This document shows, in pieces, positions 10,273 to 19,995 of a DNA stretch of 64,000 bases (its first letter is position 1; the number at the start of each line of letters is the position of its first letter). This DNA is from Haemophilus parainfluenzae (GTDB lineage Bacteria; Pseudomonadota; Gammaproteobacteria; Enterobacterales; Pasteurellaceae). The translations under genes and the position numbers were made by a program. Location: assembly GCF_900638025.1 (NCBI RefSeq), contig NZ_LR134481.1, forward strand, positions 1,550,001-1,614,000. Reading direction: 5' to 3'. The notes below the pieces were generated by a model. The model saw nothing but the letters and a program-made list of their open reading frames with translations. It was not told the origin of the DNA and made no database searches.

Positions 10273-10360
10273 AAGAAAATAGGTGAATTTTGCTATTCAC
10301 TTATTTTGCTTTTGTCACACATGTAAAACATTCAATATTTTAACCGCACTTTATTTTATT

Positions 10361-10843
10361 ATGACTACATTTACGCATATCAATTCTCAAGGCGAAGCCA
10401 ATATGGTGGATGTTTCTGCAAAGGCAGAGACTGTTCGTGAAGCTCGTGCTGAAGCCATCGTTACTATGTCAAAAGAAACCCTTGCTATGATCGTGGAAGG
10501 CAAACATCACAAAGGCGATGTATTTGCTACAGCACGTATTGCAGGTATTCAAGCGGCAAAACGTACTTGGGAACTTATCCCGCTTTGCCATCCATTGTTA
10601 CTTTCTAAAGTAGAAGTGAATTTAGAACCGTTACTTGAAACAAACCAAGTTCGTATTCAATCTCTTTGTAAATTAACCGGAAAAACCGGCGTAGAAATGG
10701 AAGCATTAACGGCAGCAAGTGTAGCAGCCTTAACCATTTACGATATGTGTAAAGCCGTACAAAAAGACATGGTGATTGAGAATGTTCGCCTGTTAGAAAA
10801 GAGCGGTGGAAAATCCGGTCATTTTATTGCGGAGGAAAAATAA
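10361..10843 (+). CDS. moaC: Cyclic pyranopterin monophosphate synthase
   Basis: A 160-residue protein beginning [28 protein letters not shown], the normal MoaC start. The frame is open 26 codons further upstream, but that stretch lacks family similarity and overlaps an uptake signal. The motifs [13 protein letters not shown] and [24 protein letters not shown] are complete. It converts the MoaA product to cyclic pyranopterin monophosphate. The sequence just before the start (TTATTTTATT) has no clear ribosome site, which is odd for a gene 88 bases after moaA. Confidence 0.95.
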   Translation: MTTFTHINSQGEANMVDVSAKAETVREARAEAIVTMSKETLAMIVEGKHHKGDVFATARIAGIQAAKRTWELIPLCHPLLLSKVEVNLEPLLETNQVRIQSLCKLTGKTGVEMEALTAASVAALTIYDMCKAVQKDMVIENVRLLEKSGGKSGHFIAEEK

Positions 10844-10844
10844 A

Positions 10845-11090
10845 ATGTTAAATGTTTTATTTTTTGCTCAAACTCGTGAATTAATTGGTGAAGATTCAAT
10901 TCAGCTTGAAGGTGATTTTGCAACAGCGGAAGTGGTGCGTGAACATCTTGCTCAAAAAGGTGATAGATGGGCGTTAGCGTTAGAAAAAGGGAAGCTTTTA
11001 GTCGCTATCAATCAAACCTTGATGCCATTAGAAAGTGCGGTCAAAAATGGGGATGAAATTGCATTTTTCCCACCGGTAACAGGGGGCTAA
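10845..11090 (+). CDS. moaD: Molybdopterin synthase sulfur carrier subunit
   Basis: An 81-residue ubiquitin-like protein, MLNVLFFAQTRELIG to the C-terminal PPVTGG. The final Gly-Gly is thiocarboxylated and delivers sulfur to the MoaE active site. The start at 10845 follows a strong GGAGGAAAAA ribosome site and lies one base after the moaC stop, so coupling is likely. Confidence 0.95.
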   Translation: MLNVLFFAQTRELIGEDSIQLEGDFATAEVVREHLAQKGDRWALALEKGKLLVAINQTLMPLESAVKNGDEIAFFPPVTGG

Positions 11091-11543
11091 ATGACGGATA
11101 TTCAAATTTCAGTACAAGAACAGCCTTTCGATCAAAATACCGTTTATCAATGGCTATCTGAGCAACATTCAGTTGGCGCAACGGTTATTTTCGTGGGTAA
11201 AGTTCGCGATCTTAATTTAGGTGATGAGGTATCGAGCTTATACTTAGAGCATTATCCCGCCATGACAGAAAAAGCCTTACGTGAAATTGTAGAACAGGCG
11301 AAAGCGCGTTGGGATATTCAGCGAGTGTCTGTGATTCATCGCGTAGGCCTTTTGCATACTGGAGATGAAATTGTTTTAGTCGGCATTAGTTCTGCTCACC
11401 GAGGTGATGCCTATCATGCCAACGAATTTATTATGGACTTCTTAAAATCCAAAGCCCCGTTCTGGAAAAAAGAACAAACCAATCAAGGCGAACGTTGGAT
11501 TGAAGCAAGAGAGAGCGATAAAGAAGCGTTAGAGAAGTGGTAA
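11091..11543 (+). CDS. moaE: Molybdopterin synthase catalytic subunit
   Basis: A 150-residue protein that, with MoaD, inserts the dithiolene sulfurs to make molybdopterin. Recognisable features are GATVIFVGKVRD near residue 30, the VIHRVG and AHRGDAYHANEFIMDFLKSKAPFWKKE segments with the catalytic lysines, and the GERWIEARESD end. It starts directly after the moaD stop and is followed by a terminator, closing the moa operon. Confidence 0.95.
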   Translation: MTDIQISVQEQPFDQNTVYQWLSEQHSVGATVIFVGKVRDLNLGDEVSSLYLEHYPAMTEKALREIVEQAKARWDIQRVSVIHRVGLLHTGDEIVLVGISSAHRGDAYHANEFIMDFLKSKAPFWKKEQTNQGERWIEARESDKEALEKW

Positions 11544-11558
11544 TTCAATATAAAAAAC

Positions 11559-11583
11559 ATGGTCATTTTATGGCCATTTTTTA
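11559..11583 (+). terminator. Terminator of the moa operon
   Basis: ATGGTCA (11559-11565) pairs with TGGCCAT (11571-11577), with one G-T pair, followed by TTTTTTAT. Confidence 0.75.
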
Positions 11584-11739
11584 TTCCTGTAAAAAAAGTG
11601 TAACTGCATTTTGGTATATTATGTGATGATTTGTAAATTTTTTATTTTTCAATGAAAAAGACTGTTTTATTAAATGATATCTAAAATAATGTAAATTCAG
11701 TATTCATTGTAATAAATATTGTATTATACTTATACAGTA

Positions 11740-11800
11740 TTGTTTAGGTTATTTGTACTTGAATATAATCATATACAATCATATACAATGGGAAATTAAT
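11740..11800 (+). promoter_or_regulatory. Probable promoter of the adhesin gene with a 10-bp tandem repeat
   Basis: TTGTTT at 11740-11745 and TATAAT at 11764-11769 are spaced 18 bases apart, a good sigma-70 pattern. The unit AATCATATAC then occurs twice in tandem (11767-11776 and 11777-11786), overlapping the -10 box and the expected transcription start. A weak ribosome site, GGGAA, precedes the ATG at 11802. The whole 258-base gap is very AT-rich. Confidence 0.5.
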
Positions 11801-11801
11801 T

Positions 11802-14072
11802 ATGAATCATGTTTTTAAAATTATTTGGAATAAAGTAAATCAATGCTGGGTTGCTGTTTCAGAACTAAGCAAATCTGTGGGTAAATCATCTCAAACCGAT
11901 GAACGTAAAGCATTAAATGTAATTATTGGCGCTGCAGTTTTAGCTGGTGCAACTACAAGCGCGATGGCTGAAACCAATGTTGTTGTCAATGATAAAGGTA
12001 CAGTTATTGGCGGAACTGGTGCAGTAGCTGATCGACCTAACGCAGTTGTTTTAGGTAATAGCGCTAATTCTAATACGGCAGACTCTATTGCTATTGGTAC
12101 AGGGGCTAAAGTAGAGGGAAATGCTGATTACAACCAATACAATATTGCAATTGGTAATAAAGCTCGATCAACCAATAAAGAAACAGTTGCCATTGGTAAC
12201 AATGCAAATGGCTGGGGCTCTGGCGGTATTGCAATTGGTAGTGGTAGCAATGCACCATTTCGCGGTACGGCAGTTGGTTATGGTACAAAAGCAAGTGATG
12301 AGGGATGGGCTACAGCTATCGGTAATGAATCAAATGCAAGTGGTCGTGGTGCAATCGCTATGGGTAATGGCGCAAAATCATCAGGAAATGATGCTATTGC
12401 TTTAGGCTTTATAACTAATGCAAGTGGAGAAAATGCAGTTACTATTGGTGTGCGTTCATTTGCAACAGGTAAATCAGCCTCTGCTTATGGTTCGAATACC
12501 AAAGCATCAGGAGATTATTCGACAGCAATAGGTGTTGTAGCAAATACAACAGGTTATTCGAGTACTGCGTTAGGTCATCGTGCAAAAGCTGAAGGTCATG
12601 GATCTACTGCTTTAGGTTCTTACTCTTGGTCAAAAGGTGGTGGTTCGGCGGCTTTAGGATATCAGGCAAGAGCTATAGGAAGTACCTCCATAGCTATTGG
12701 ACCAAGATCAACATCATCTGCAGAAGATGCTCTAGCTCTTGGAGGAGGGGCTAATGCTTCAGGCATGAGTTCTATTGCTATTGGTGAAAGCACCAAAGCT
12801 GAGGGTTATAATTCTGTTGCATTAGGTTCTGATTCTACTAATACTCATGAAAATTCGGTTGCTCTAGGCTCAAGTTCTGCAGGGGCAAAAAATGTGTTTA
12901 ATGATGCTGCTACTAAATTAGAATCTTTTGATGATGGTGCAAATTCAAAAACAATTAATTATAACGGCACGTCTTCATATAAAACGATAATTAATTATGG
13001 TTATTCTTTCACTAAAGAATCAACAGGTGCGGTTTCTGTCGGTGATGGCTCTCTTGTTCGCCAAATCCAAAATGTAGGTGCGGGTCGAATTACGGCTACT
13101 TCAAATGATGCGGTAAATGGTAGCCAGTTATATCAAGCATATTACAATGCAGGCTTTAACATTCAAAACAATGGTACTGAAACATCACGTATTAATACCC
13201 ATGGCAAAGTGAATTTTGTAAATGGTGAAAATACTGAAGTCGTTGTAAAAGATGGTGAGAATGCAGCAGAAATTAAAGTGAATGCAAAAGACACTTCAGC
13301 ATCAGTTGAAGCTGGTTCTGATGCAATTACTGTGACTGTGGGTGAACCAACGAAAGTTACTGGAAAAGACGGTGTGACTGTTACTACAGTAACCAATTAC
13401 AAAGTGGATCTTTCACAAAAAACCAAAGATGAAATCAAAAATGCAGGTGGTCGTGGATTTAACGTGACTGCAAGTGCATCTGAAGGTACTGTTGTAAATG
13501 AAGTGACAGAAGAAACTGTTCAATCCACTGCAACAAAAATGGATAAGTTAACACTTGATGCGGGTAAAAATATTAAATTAACCCATAAAAAAGGCAAAGT
13601 GTTAAGTGTTGCGGTATCTGATACTCCAACATTTACCAATGTTACAACAACGGGGGATCTTAACGTTGGTGGTACAGTCCATGCACATGGTGGCTTGGAT
13701 GTTCACAATAATCGTATTGTGAATGTGGCTGATCCTAAAGACCCAACTGATGCAGTAAATAAACGTTATGTTGATAATGCAGTGAAAAACATTAATAACA
13801 ACATCAATCGTTTAGACAACAAAATTGATCACGTTGATCGTAAATTACGAGCAGGTATTGCAGGAGCAACAGCGATTTCTTTCTTACAACGTCCAAATGA
13901 AGCGGGTAAAAGCTTAGTTTCTGTTGGTGTTAGTGGTTATCGCAACGAAAATGCATTAGCGGTTGGTTATGGTCGAAATTCTGACAACAACAAAGTTTCG
14001 ATTAAAGTTGGTGCAAGTATCAATTCCCGTAGTGATGTGAACTGGGGCGGAAGCATCGGTTACCAATGGTAA
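11802..14072 (+). CDS. Trimeric autotransporter adhesin (YadA/Hia-like)
   Basis: A 756-residue surface adhesin. Residues 1-56 are an extended signal peptide (MNHVFKIIWNKVNQCWVAVSE, then a hydrophobic stretch ending SAMA). Residues about 60-370 are a head made of repeated 14-15-residue units of the type AIGxxAxASGxxSTALG. The neck QIQNVGAGRITATSNDAVNGSQLY lies near residue 428. A stalk and a second neck (RIVNVADPKDPTDAVNKRYVDNAV) lead to a C-terminal 4-strand anchor ending GGSIGYQW. The anchor forms a trimeric barrel in the outer membrane and carries the passenger to the surface. Such proteins bind host cells or matrix; the target of this one cannot be read from sequence. It has its own promoter and terminator. 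Confidence 0.93.
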   Translation: MNHVFKIIWNKVNQCWVAVSELSKSVGKSSQTDERKALNVIIGAAVLAGATTSAMAETNVVVNDKGTVIGGTGAVADRPNAVVLGNSANSNTADSIAIGTGAKVEGNADYNQYNIAIGNKARSTNKETVAIGNNANGWGSGGIAIGSGSNAPFRGTAVGYGTKASDEGWATAIGNESNASGRGAIAMGNGAKSSGNDAIALGFITNASGENAVTIGVRSFATGKSASAYGSNTKASGDYSTAIGVVANTTGYSSTALGHRAKAEGHGSTALGSYSWSKGGGSAALGYQARAIGSTSIAIGPRSTSSAEDALALGGGANASGMSSIAIGESTKAEGYNSVALGSDSTNTHENSVALGSSSAGAKNVFNDAATKLESFDDGANSKTINYNGTSSYKTIINYGYSFTKESTGAVSVGDGSLVRQIQNVGAGRITATSNDAVNGSQLYQAYYNAGFNIQNNGTETSRINTHGKVNFVNGENTEVVVKDGENAAEIKVNAKDTSASVEAGSDAITVTVGEPTKVTGKDGVTVTTVTNYKVDLSQKTKDEIKNAGGRGFNVTASASEGTVVNEVTEETVQSTATKMDKLTLDAGKNIKLTHKKGKVLSVAVSDTPTFTNVTTTGDLNVGGTVHAHGGLDVHNNRIVNVADPKDPTDAVNKRYVDNAVKNINNNINRLDNKIDHVDRKLRAGIAGATAISFLQRPNEAGKSLVSVGVSGYRNENALAVGYGRNSDNNKVSIKVGASINSRSDVNWGGSIGYQW

Positions 14073-14082
14073 TTATTTGATA

Positions 14083-14112
14083 AAAAGGCAGAGTAAAATC
14101 TGCCTTTTCTTT
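14083..14112 (+). terminator. Terminator of the adhesin gene
   Basis: AAAAGGCAGA (14083-14092) pairs with TCTGCCTTTT (14099-14108), followed by CTTTT. Confidence 0.85.
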
Positions 14113-14130
14113 TGTTATGTTGAGATGAAA

Positions 14131-14160
14131 AAAAGTGCGGTAAAATTTAACCGCACTTTT
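14131..14160 (-). terminator. Paired uptake signals acting as the aspC terminator
   Basis: AAAAGTGCGGT (14131-14141) and ACCGCACTTTT (14150-14160) form a perfect 11-bp stem just past the aspC stop. The T-rich flanks on both sides would allow it to work in both directions. Confidence 0.75.
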
Positions 14161-14172
14161 GGTTTTTATTGA

Positions 14173-15363
14173 TTAAAGCACTTTCACAATGCTTTCACAC
14201 AAATAACGAATATTGTCTTCAGTGATACCGGCCACATTGATACGACCAGAACGAACAGCGTAAATCGCAAATTCTTCTTTTAAGCGATCGACTTGTTCAG
14301 GCGATAAGCCACTGAAAGAGAACATACCGTTTTGTTCCATGATAAAGCTGAAATCTTGTTCTGCACCGTATTCTTTTAATAACTGAACGAATAAATGACG
14401 CATTTTTTTGATGCGTTCACGCATTTCAGTCAATTCATTTTCCCACTCTTGGCGAAGTTGTGGATCATTTAACACCGTGGCTACGGTCGCCCCACCATGA
14501 GATGCTGGGTTAGAGTAGAGGGTACGAATAATTGATTTCACCTGTGTTAATGCAGTTGAAGCAATTTCTGCATTTTCAGCCACAAGGGTAAAAGCACCTA
14601 CACGCTCATTGTATAAACCAAAGTTTTTAGAGAATGAACTCGCCACTAATAATTCTTTATGATTTGCCGCAAAAGCACGTAAACCGTAAGCATCTTGGTC
14701 TAAGCCATTGGCTAAACCTTGATAAGCAAAGTCAAAGAGTGGCAACCAACCATTTTTAGCTGAAAGTGCGGCTAATTCTTGCCATTGTTCAGGGGTTGGG
14801 TCAATACCGGTTGGATTGTGGCAGCAACCGTGTAAAAGCACCACATCGCCTTCGCTTGCTTGGCTTAAATCTTCAAGTAAATGTTCCCAGTCAAGGGCTT
14901 TGCGTTCAGCATCATAATAACGATACTCACGAATCGTCATGCCTACCGCATTGAAAATGGCATTGTGGTTAGGCCATGTTGGTGTACTAATCCATACATT
15001 TTGAGCTTTGGTTTGGCGTTTAATGAATTCCGCAGCGATGCGTAATGCACCTGTGCCCCCTAAACTTTGCGCAGTTCTTGCACGGTTTGCTTTAATGACA
15101 TCAGAATCTTTACCGAAAAGAAGCTCTTTTGTGCGTTCGTTATAATCGGCAATACCATCGATAGTCAGATAGTTTTTTGTTTTTTCGTTATCAAATAAGC
15201 GTTTTTCTGCTTCTTTCACTGCACGCATAATCGGTGTTGTACCTTGTGCATCTTTATAAACGCCAATGCCTAAATTGATTTTATTTTCACGGGTTTCAGA
15301 TTTGAATGCTTCGCCTAAGCCTAAGATAGGATCGGCCGGAGCCGCTTTGATATGTTCAAACAT
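14173..15363 (-). CDS. aspC: Aromatic/aspartate aminotransferase (class I, PLP)
   Basis: A 396-residue class I aminotransferase that interconverts aspartate and oxaloacetate, and in many relatives also aromatic amino acids. It has the family N-terminus [20 protein letters not shown], the [13 protein letters not shown] loop near residue 190 and the PLP lysine in [15 protein letters not shown] near 246. [10 protein letters not shown], with the substrate-binding arginine, is near the end. The length is typical of AspC/TyrB. It stands alone between terminators. Confidence 0.93.
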   Translation of the reverse strand: MFEHIKAAPADPILGLGEAFKSETRENKINLGIGVYKDAQGTTPIMRAVKEAEKRLFDNEKTKNYLTIDGIADYNERTKELLFGKDSDVIKANRARTAQSLGGTGALRIAAEFIKRQTKAQNVWISTPTWPNHNAIFNAVGMTIREYRYYDAERKALDWEHLLEDLSQASEGDVVLLHGCCHNPTGIDPTPEQWQELAALSAKNGWLPLFDFAYQGLANGLDQDAYGLRAFAANHKELLVASSFSKNFGLYNERVGAFTLVAENAEIASTALTQVKSIIRTLYSNPASHGGATVATVLNDPQLRQEWENELTEMRERIKKMRHLFVQLLKEYGAEQDFSFIMEQNGMFSFSGLSPEQVDRLKEEFAIYAVRSGRINVAGITEDNIRYLCESIVKVL

Positions 15364-15446
15364 AGCTTTTCCTTATGTATGTGTTGTGAGATAAGTAATT
15401 TTATACTTCAGCCGATAGATTTTATCAAGAAGAACCTGATAAAAAT

Positions 15447-15498
15447 CAACCGCACTTTGATGTTTTTAGATATTCATCAAAAAGTGCGGTTGTTTTTT
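15447..15498 (-). terminator. Terminator after purK (paired uptake signals)
   Basis: CAACCGCACTTT-GATG (15447-15462) pairs with CATC-AAAAAGTGCGGTTG (15475-15492). T runs lie outside both arms, so it can stop transcription from purK and also in the opposite direction. Confidence 0.75.
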
Positions 15499-15501
15499 GG
15501 A

Positions 15502-16590
15502 TTATTTTAATTTCTCAATCGCCCAATTTAAACCGGATTGATAGTCTTCAGGGAGTTCATGACGAAGTTTTTCAAGCTGTTGAATAATGATTGTTTTATC
15601 AGGATGCGTAATATTGATATGACCTAATTTCCGACCAGGACGAACTTCCTTACCATACCAATGTAACTGAGAGAATGGTGTGTTCAACCATTGTGGATTA
15701 TGTTCTGTACCAATCAAGTTGACCATAACACTTGGGGCAATAGGTTGTAATGACGGTGTAGGTAAATCTAATAAAGCACGTAGGTGCAATTCAAATTGAC
15801 TGATAGCACAACCTAATTGTGTCCAATGTCCGCTATTATGCACACGAGGGGCAAGCTCATTAATTAATAATTTATCACCCACCACAAAGCATTCCATTGC
15901 CATTACACCCACATATTCAAGCTTATCCATGATTTTCCCGAGCATAGACTCCGCCTGAATTTGTTGGCTGTGTTGTTGAGGGAATGAAACATCTGTCACA
16001 CTGTAACGTAAAATGCCATTTTGCTGTAGGTTATGTGTTACAGGATAGAAACGTTTTTCACCATTTTTAAATCTTGCGCCTACGATAGACACTTCGTAAT
16101 CAAAAGGAATAAATTTTTCTGCAATAACTTCACCAAATAAATCGTCCGTAATATCACGTTGATTATTTTCAGTGATAATCCATTGACCTCGACCGTCATA
16201 ACCACCGGTACGACGTTTTACCACGACTTTTTCGCCTACGTTTGTAAATACTTCAGTCCATTGCGTTTTATCTTCTAATAAACACCATGGTGAGGTAGAG
16301 AGATTGAGTTCATCCAGTAAAGATTTTTGGGTAAAACGATCTGCTAATAAGCCAAAAACATTCTGATTAACGAAATTCTTATGATGGCCTAATAATTCAG
16401 TTAACGGTGTTTTTTCCCAACGTTCAATCTCTGCGGTGATGATGGCATTTTTAGGTAAATCAAATACGGGGGCATTGAACTCAAGTGGTTGAACATTAAT
16501 GTCTAATGGCGCGCCAGCGTAACGTAACATTCTGCCGAGTTGGCCATTCCCAAGCACATAAACGGTAGGATATAGGGTAGAGTTTTGCAT
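15502..16590 (-). CDS. purK: N5-carboxyaminoimidazole ribonucleotide synthase
   Basis: A 362-residue ATP-grasp enzyme that carboxylates aminoimidazole ribonucleotide in purine synthesis. The start is taken at MQNSTLYPTVYVLGNGQLGRML, the usual Haemophilus N-terminus; five further upstream codons are in frame. ATP-grasp motifs include VVKRRTGGYDGRGQW near residue 125, the E-rich CFVVGDKLLINELAPRVHNSGHWT region and the LGHINIT end. It follows purE on the same strand, but a strong hairpin lies between them. Confidence 0.95.
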   Translation of the reverse strand: MQNSTLYPTVYVLGNGQLGRMLRYAGAPLDINVQPLEFNAPVFDLPKNAIITAEIERWEKTPLTELLGHHKNFVNQNVFGLLADRFTQKSLLDELNLSTSPWCLLEDKTQWTEVFTNVGEKVVVKRRTGGYDGRGQWIITENNQRDITDDLFGEVIAEKFIPFDYEVSIVGARFKNGEKRFYPVTHNLQQNGILRYSVTDVSFPQQHSQQIQAESMLGKIMDKLEYVGVMAMECFVVGDKLLINELAPRVHNSGHWTQLGCAISQFELHLRALLDLPTPSLQPIAPSVMVNLIGTEHNPQWLNTPFSQLHWYGKEVRPGRKLGHINITHPDKTIIIQQLEKLRHELPEDYQSGLNWAIEKLK

Positions 16591-16611
16591 AAAATTTCTC
16601 ATCAAATCTAG

Positions 16612-16644
16612 CTAAAAAAACAACCGCACTTTAAAAAGTGCGGT
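16612..16644 (-). terminator. Strong terminator-like hairpin between purE and purK
   Basis: Two facing uptake signals, ACCGCACTTT (16623-16632) and AAAGTGCGGT (16635-16644), are separated by only 2 bases. On the minus strand they are followed by TTGTTTTTTT. It lies 16 bases past the purE stop and 22 bases before purK, leaving no room for a separate purK promoter downstream of it. It probably reduces purK transcription relative to purE. Confidence 0.65.
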
Positions 16645-16660
16645 CAAATTGCAAGGTGTT

Positions 16661-17155
16661 TTATGTACGAGGATCAGGATTATCCAATACCATATTGGTT
16701 TGATTTTCGCGGAATACTTGTAGGCGAGCGAATAACGCCTCATCCCAACCTGCAAGAATTTGTGCAGCGAGTAATCCTGCATTAGCAGCACCAGCAGGGC
16801 CAATCGCTAATGTACCGACAGGAATGCCTTTCGGCATTTGCACGATAGAATAGAGACTATCAACACCGCTTAACATAGAACTTTTAACAGGGACACCCAA
16901 TACAGGTACAAGCGTTTTAGCCGCAATCATACCGGGTAAATGAGCAGCGCCACCCGCACCTGCAATAATCACTTTGTAACCATTTTTTTGTGCATTTTCG
17001 GCAAATTCAAACAGCTTATCGGGGGTTCGATGTGCGGAAACGACTTCAACATGATATGTCACATTGAGTTCATCTAAAATTTGAGTGGCTTCTTGCATGG
17101 TTGCCCAGTCGCTTTTTGAGCCCATCACAATAGCAATTTGTGCGGTATTTGACAT
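16661..17155 (-). CDS. purE: N5-carboxyaminoimidazole ribonucleotide mutase
   Basis: A 164-residue class I PurE that moves the carboxylate to make CAIR in purine synthesis. Conserved motifs are VMGSKSDW near residue 10, SAHRTPD near 40 with the catalytic histidine, and [12 protein letters not shown] near 66. It is the first gene of purEK and has a PurR operator upstream. Confidence 0.96.
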   Translation of the reverse strand: MSNTAQIAIVMGSKSDWATMQEATQILDELNVTYHVEVVSAHRTPDKLFEFAENAQKNGYKVIIAGAGGAAHLPGMIAAKTLVPVLGVPVKSSMLSGVDSLYSIVQMPKGIPVGTLAIGPAGAANAGLLAAQILAGWDEALFARLQVFRENQTNMVLDNPDPRT

Positions 17156-17215
17156 ATTTTTAAAAAATTATCTGATAAAAAAACGATACGTAGAATAGCA
17201 TATTTGTTCACTTTT

Positions 17216-17231
17216 AAGCAAACGTTTGCTA
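17216..17231 (-). promoter_or_regulatory. PurR operator upstream of purE
   Basis: AGCAAACGTTTGCT (17217-17230) is a perfect 14-bp palindrome and matches the core of the enterobacterial PurR box. It lies 62 bases before the purE start, so purEK is probably repressed by PurR with hypoxanthine or guanine. Confidence 0.8.
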
Positions 17232-17317
17232 TGTGGTGAAAGCTGAAAATTCCATTGCAAGTTTGGTCATAAAATCTTATCCTAATATGAGTTTTTTTCT
17301 TAGAAATAGAGCAGATT

Positions 17318-19927
17318 ATGTTAGCTAAAGCGAAATATAGAAAAGATTACAAACAACCTGATTTTACGGTTACGGATATTTTCCTTGATTTTCAATTAGA
17401 TCCTAAGCATACCGTTGTCACTGCAAAAACAACCTTCCAACGTTTAAATAATGAAGCAACTTATCTACGATTAGATGGTCATGGTTTCCAATTTGCCTCC
17501 ATTAAATTCAATGGCGAAGATTTTAAACATTATCATCAAGACCATGAAAGTTTAACGTTAGATTTAACCAATCAAAGTGCGGTTAATTTTGAACTTGAAA
17601 TTGTGACGAATCTAGAGCCTGCACAAAACACCTCTTTACAAGGGCTTTATCAATCAGGTGAGGGTATTTGTACACAATGTGAAGCAGAAGGTTTCCGTCA
17701 AATTACCTATATGCTTGACCGTCCAGATGTATTGGCGCGCTATACAACCAAAATTACCGCAGATAAGACTAAATATCCTTACTTACTTTCTAATGGTAAT
17801 CGTATTGCAAGTGGTGAATTAGAGGATGGTCGTCATTGGGTTGAATGGAATGACCCATTCCCGAAACCAAGCTATTTATTTGCTTTAGTGGCAGGTGATT
17901 TTGATTTATTACAAGATACTTTTACGACAAAAAGTGGTCGTAAAGTAGCCTTAGAGCTTTATGTTGACCGTGGCAATCTTGATCGCGCTTCGTGGGCAAT
18001 GGAAAGCCTGAAAAAAGCGATGAAATGGGATGAAGACCGTTTCAATTTAGAATACGACTTAGATATTTACATGATTGTTGCTGTGGACTTCTTCAATATG
18101 GGTGCCATGGAAAATAAAGGGTTGAATATTTTTAACGCTAAATTTGTGTTGGCAAATCCACAAACCGCAACCGATGATGATTATCTCGCCATTGAAAGCG
18201 TAATTGCACACGAATATTTCCATAACTGGACGGGAAACCGTGTAACTTGCCGTGATTGGTTCCAATTAAGTTTGAAAGAAGGTTTAACGGTTTTCCGTGA
18301 TCAAGAGTTTTCATCTGATACAGGTTCTCGAGCGGTCAATCGTATTAATAATGTGAAATTCTTACGTACGGTACAATTTGCCGAAGATGCAAGCCCAATG
18401 TCACACCCAATTCGCCCTGAAAAAGTCATTGAAATGAATAACTTCTATACCGTGACCGTATATGAAAAAGGGGCAGAAGTGATTCGTATGTTGCACACTT
18501 TATTAGGTGAACAAGGTTTCCAAAAAGGGATGCAACTTTATATTGCTGAAAACGATGGTAAAGCGGCAACCTGCGAAGATTTTGTGTCTGCAATGGAACG
18601 TGCGAATGACGTTGATTTAGCTCAATTCCGTCGTTGGTATAGCCAATCTGGTACGCCAGAATTATTGATTAGTGATGCCTATGATGAACAAACTCATACT
18701 TATCGTTTAACCGTTTCACAATCTACGCCGCCAACAGCGGATCAAATGGAAAAAGTAAACTTACATATTCCATTGAAAATTGCGCTTTATGATGCTAACG
18801 GTAACAAGCAAACATTACAGTACAATGGAAAATTATCAAATGATGTACTCAATGTTACGGAAAAAGATCAAATATTTGAATTTCATAATCTCTATTGTCG
18901 ACCTATTCCTGCATTATTGTGTGATTTTTCTGCACCAGTTAAACTGGATTATGATTATACGACTACACAATTACTTAGCCTGCTTAAATTTTCTAATAAT
19001 CAGTTTGTTCGATGGGATGCGGCACAAACGCTATTGGCTCAAGAATTACGCCGTAATGTAGCGAATTTTCAGCAAGGAGAGCGATTAGAGATCTCACCTG
19101 ACATTTTGATTGCACTCGCTCATGTGTTGGAAAATTATGAACAAGATATTGAATTAGCTACATTGATTTTGACTTTTCCAAAAGAAATTGAGTTTGCAGA
19201 AAGCTTCAAAACAATTGATCCTGATGGTATTACTGCAGCAAGAGAATTTATGTTGGTGCAAATAGCCGAATACTTAAAAAATGATTTATTGAGGATTTAC
19301 ACGCATATTCGTCTTGATGTTTATCAAGTGACTCAGAAAGACATTGCTTTACGAGCAATGCGCAATGTTTGTTTAAGTTATTTGGCCTACAGTAACCTAG
19401 GTAATAATGTGGTACAAAAACATTACAATAATGCTAATAATATGACCGATACTTTAGCCGCACTGAATATGGCAACTAAGGCATCATTGCCTTGCCGTGA
19501 TACTTTATTAGCAGATTTTGAACAAAAATGGCAACATGATGGCTTAGTGATGGATAAATGGTTTGCGTTACAAGCAACCCGCCCTGATGAAAACGTATTG
19601 GAAATTGTACAAACATTAATGGAACATCCTAGCTTTAACTTCCACAATCCAAACCGCTTACGCTCATTAGTTGGAAACTTTATAAATTATAATTTAAAAG
19701 CCTTCCACCATATTAGTGGATCTGGTTATCGTTTTTTGACAGATGTTTTAATTCGTTTAAATGATAGCAACCCACAAGTTGCAGCACGTTTAATTGAGCC
19801 ACTGATTCGTTTCTCTCGTTTCGATGAACAGCGTCAAACCTTAATGAAACGCGCCTTGGAGCGATTAAGCGCTGTTGAAGAGCTCTCAAAAGATCTATTT
19901 GAGAAAATAGAGAAAGCCTTGCAATAA
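17318..19927 (+). CDS. pepN: Aminopeptidase N (M1 zinc metallopeptidase)
   Basis: An 869-residue cytoplasmic aminopeptidase that removes N-terminal residues from peptides. The substrate-anchor motif GAMENKGLNIFN is near residue 260. The zinc site HEYFHNWTGNRVT is near 297, with the third ligand in LKEGLTVFRDQEF 18 residues later. The N-terminal beta saddle, the catalytic domain and the long helical C-terminal domain are all present, so the length matches E. coli PepN. It is monocistronic, with an uptake-signal hairpin after the stop. Confidence 0.96.
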   Translation: MLAKAKYRKDYKQPDFTVTDIFLDFQLDPKHTVVTAKTTFQRLNNEATYLRLDGHGFQFASIKFNGEDFKHYHQDHESLTLDLTNQSAVNFELEIVTNLEPAQNTSLQGLYQSGEGICTQCEAEGFRQITYMLDRPDVLARYTTKITADKTKYPYLLSNGNRIASGELEDGRHWVEWNDPFPKPSYLFALVAGDFDLLQDTFTTKSGRKVALELYVDRGNLDRASWAMESLKKAMKWDEDRFNLEYDLDIYMIVAVDFFNMGAMENKGLNIFNAKFVLANPQTATDDDYLAIESVIAHEYFHNWTGNRVTCRDWFQLSLKEGLTVFRDQEFSSDTGSRAVNRINNVKFLRTVQFAEDASPMSHPIRPEKVIEMNNFYTVTVYEKGAEVIRMLHTLLGEQGFQKGMQLYIAENDGKAATCEDFVSAMERANDVDLAQFRRWYSQSGTPELLISDAYDEQTHTYRLTVSQSTPPTADQMEKVNLHIPLKIALYDANGNKQTLQYNGKLSNDVLNVTEKDQIFEFHNLYCRPIPALLCDFSAPVKLDYDYTTTQLLSLLKFSNNQFVRWDAAQTLLAQELRRNVANFQQGERLEISPDILIALAHVLENYEQDIELATLILTFPKEIEFAESFKTIDPDGITAAREFMLVQIAEYLKNDLLRIYTHIRLDVYQVTQKDIALRAMRNVCLSYLAYSNLGNNVVQKHYNNANNMTDTLAALNMATKASLPCRDTLLADFEQKWQHDGLVMDKWFALQATRPDENVLEIVQTLMEHPSFNFHNPNRLRSLVGNFINYNLKAFHHISGSGYRFLTDVLIRLNDSNPQVAARLIEPLIRFSRFDEQRQTLMKRALERLSAVEELSKDLFEKIEKALQ

Positions 19928-19933
19928 CCCAAT

Positions 19934-19960
19934 AGTGCGGTTAATTTTAACCGCACTTTC
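19934..19960 (+). terminator. Terminator of pepN (paired uptake signals)
   Basis: AGTGCGGTTAA (19934-19944) pairs perfectly with TTAACCGCACT (19947-19957), with a 2-base spacer. The T run after it is short (TTCC), so termination may be only partial. Confidence 0.6.
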
Positions 19961-19995
19961 CATTTACAGTGAACTATCCTGAGAGATAAACGAGT

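Noticed and set aside
12106..12405. Repetitive ORFs in other frames within the adhesin gene
   Set aside because: They are read out of the head repeats of the trimeric autotransporter and have Leu/Gln-rich or Met/Val-rich content only.
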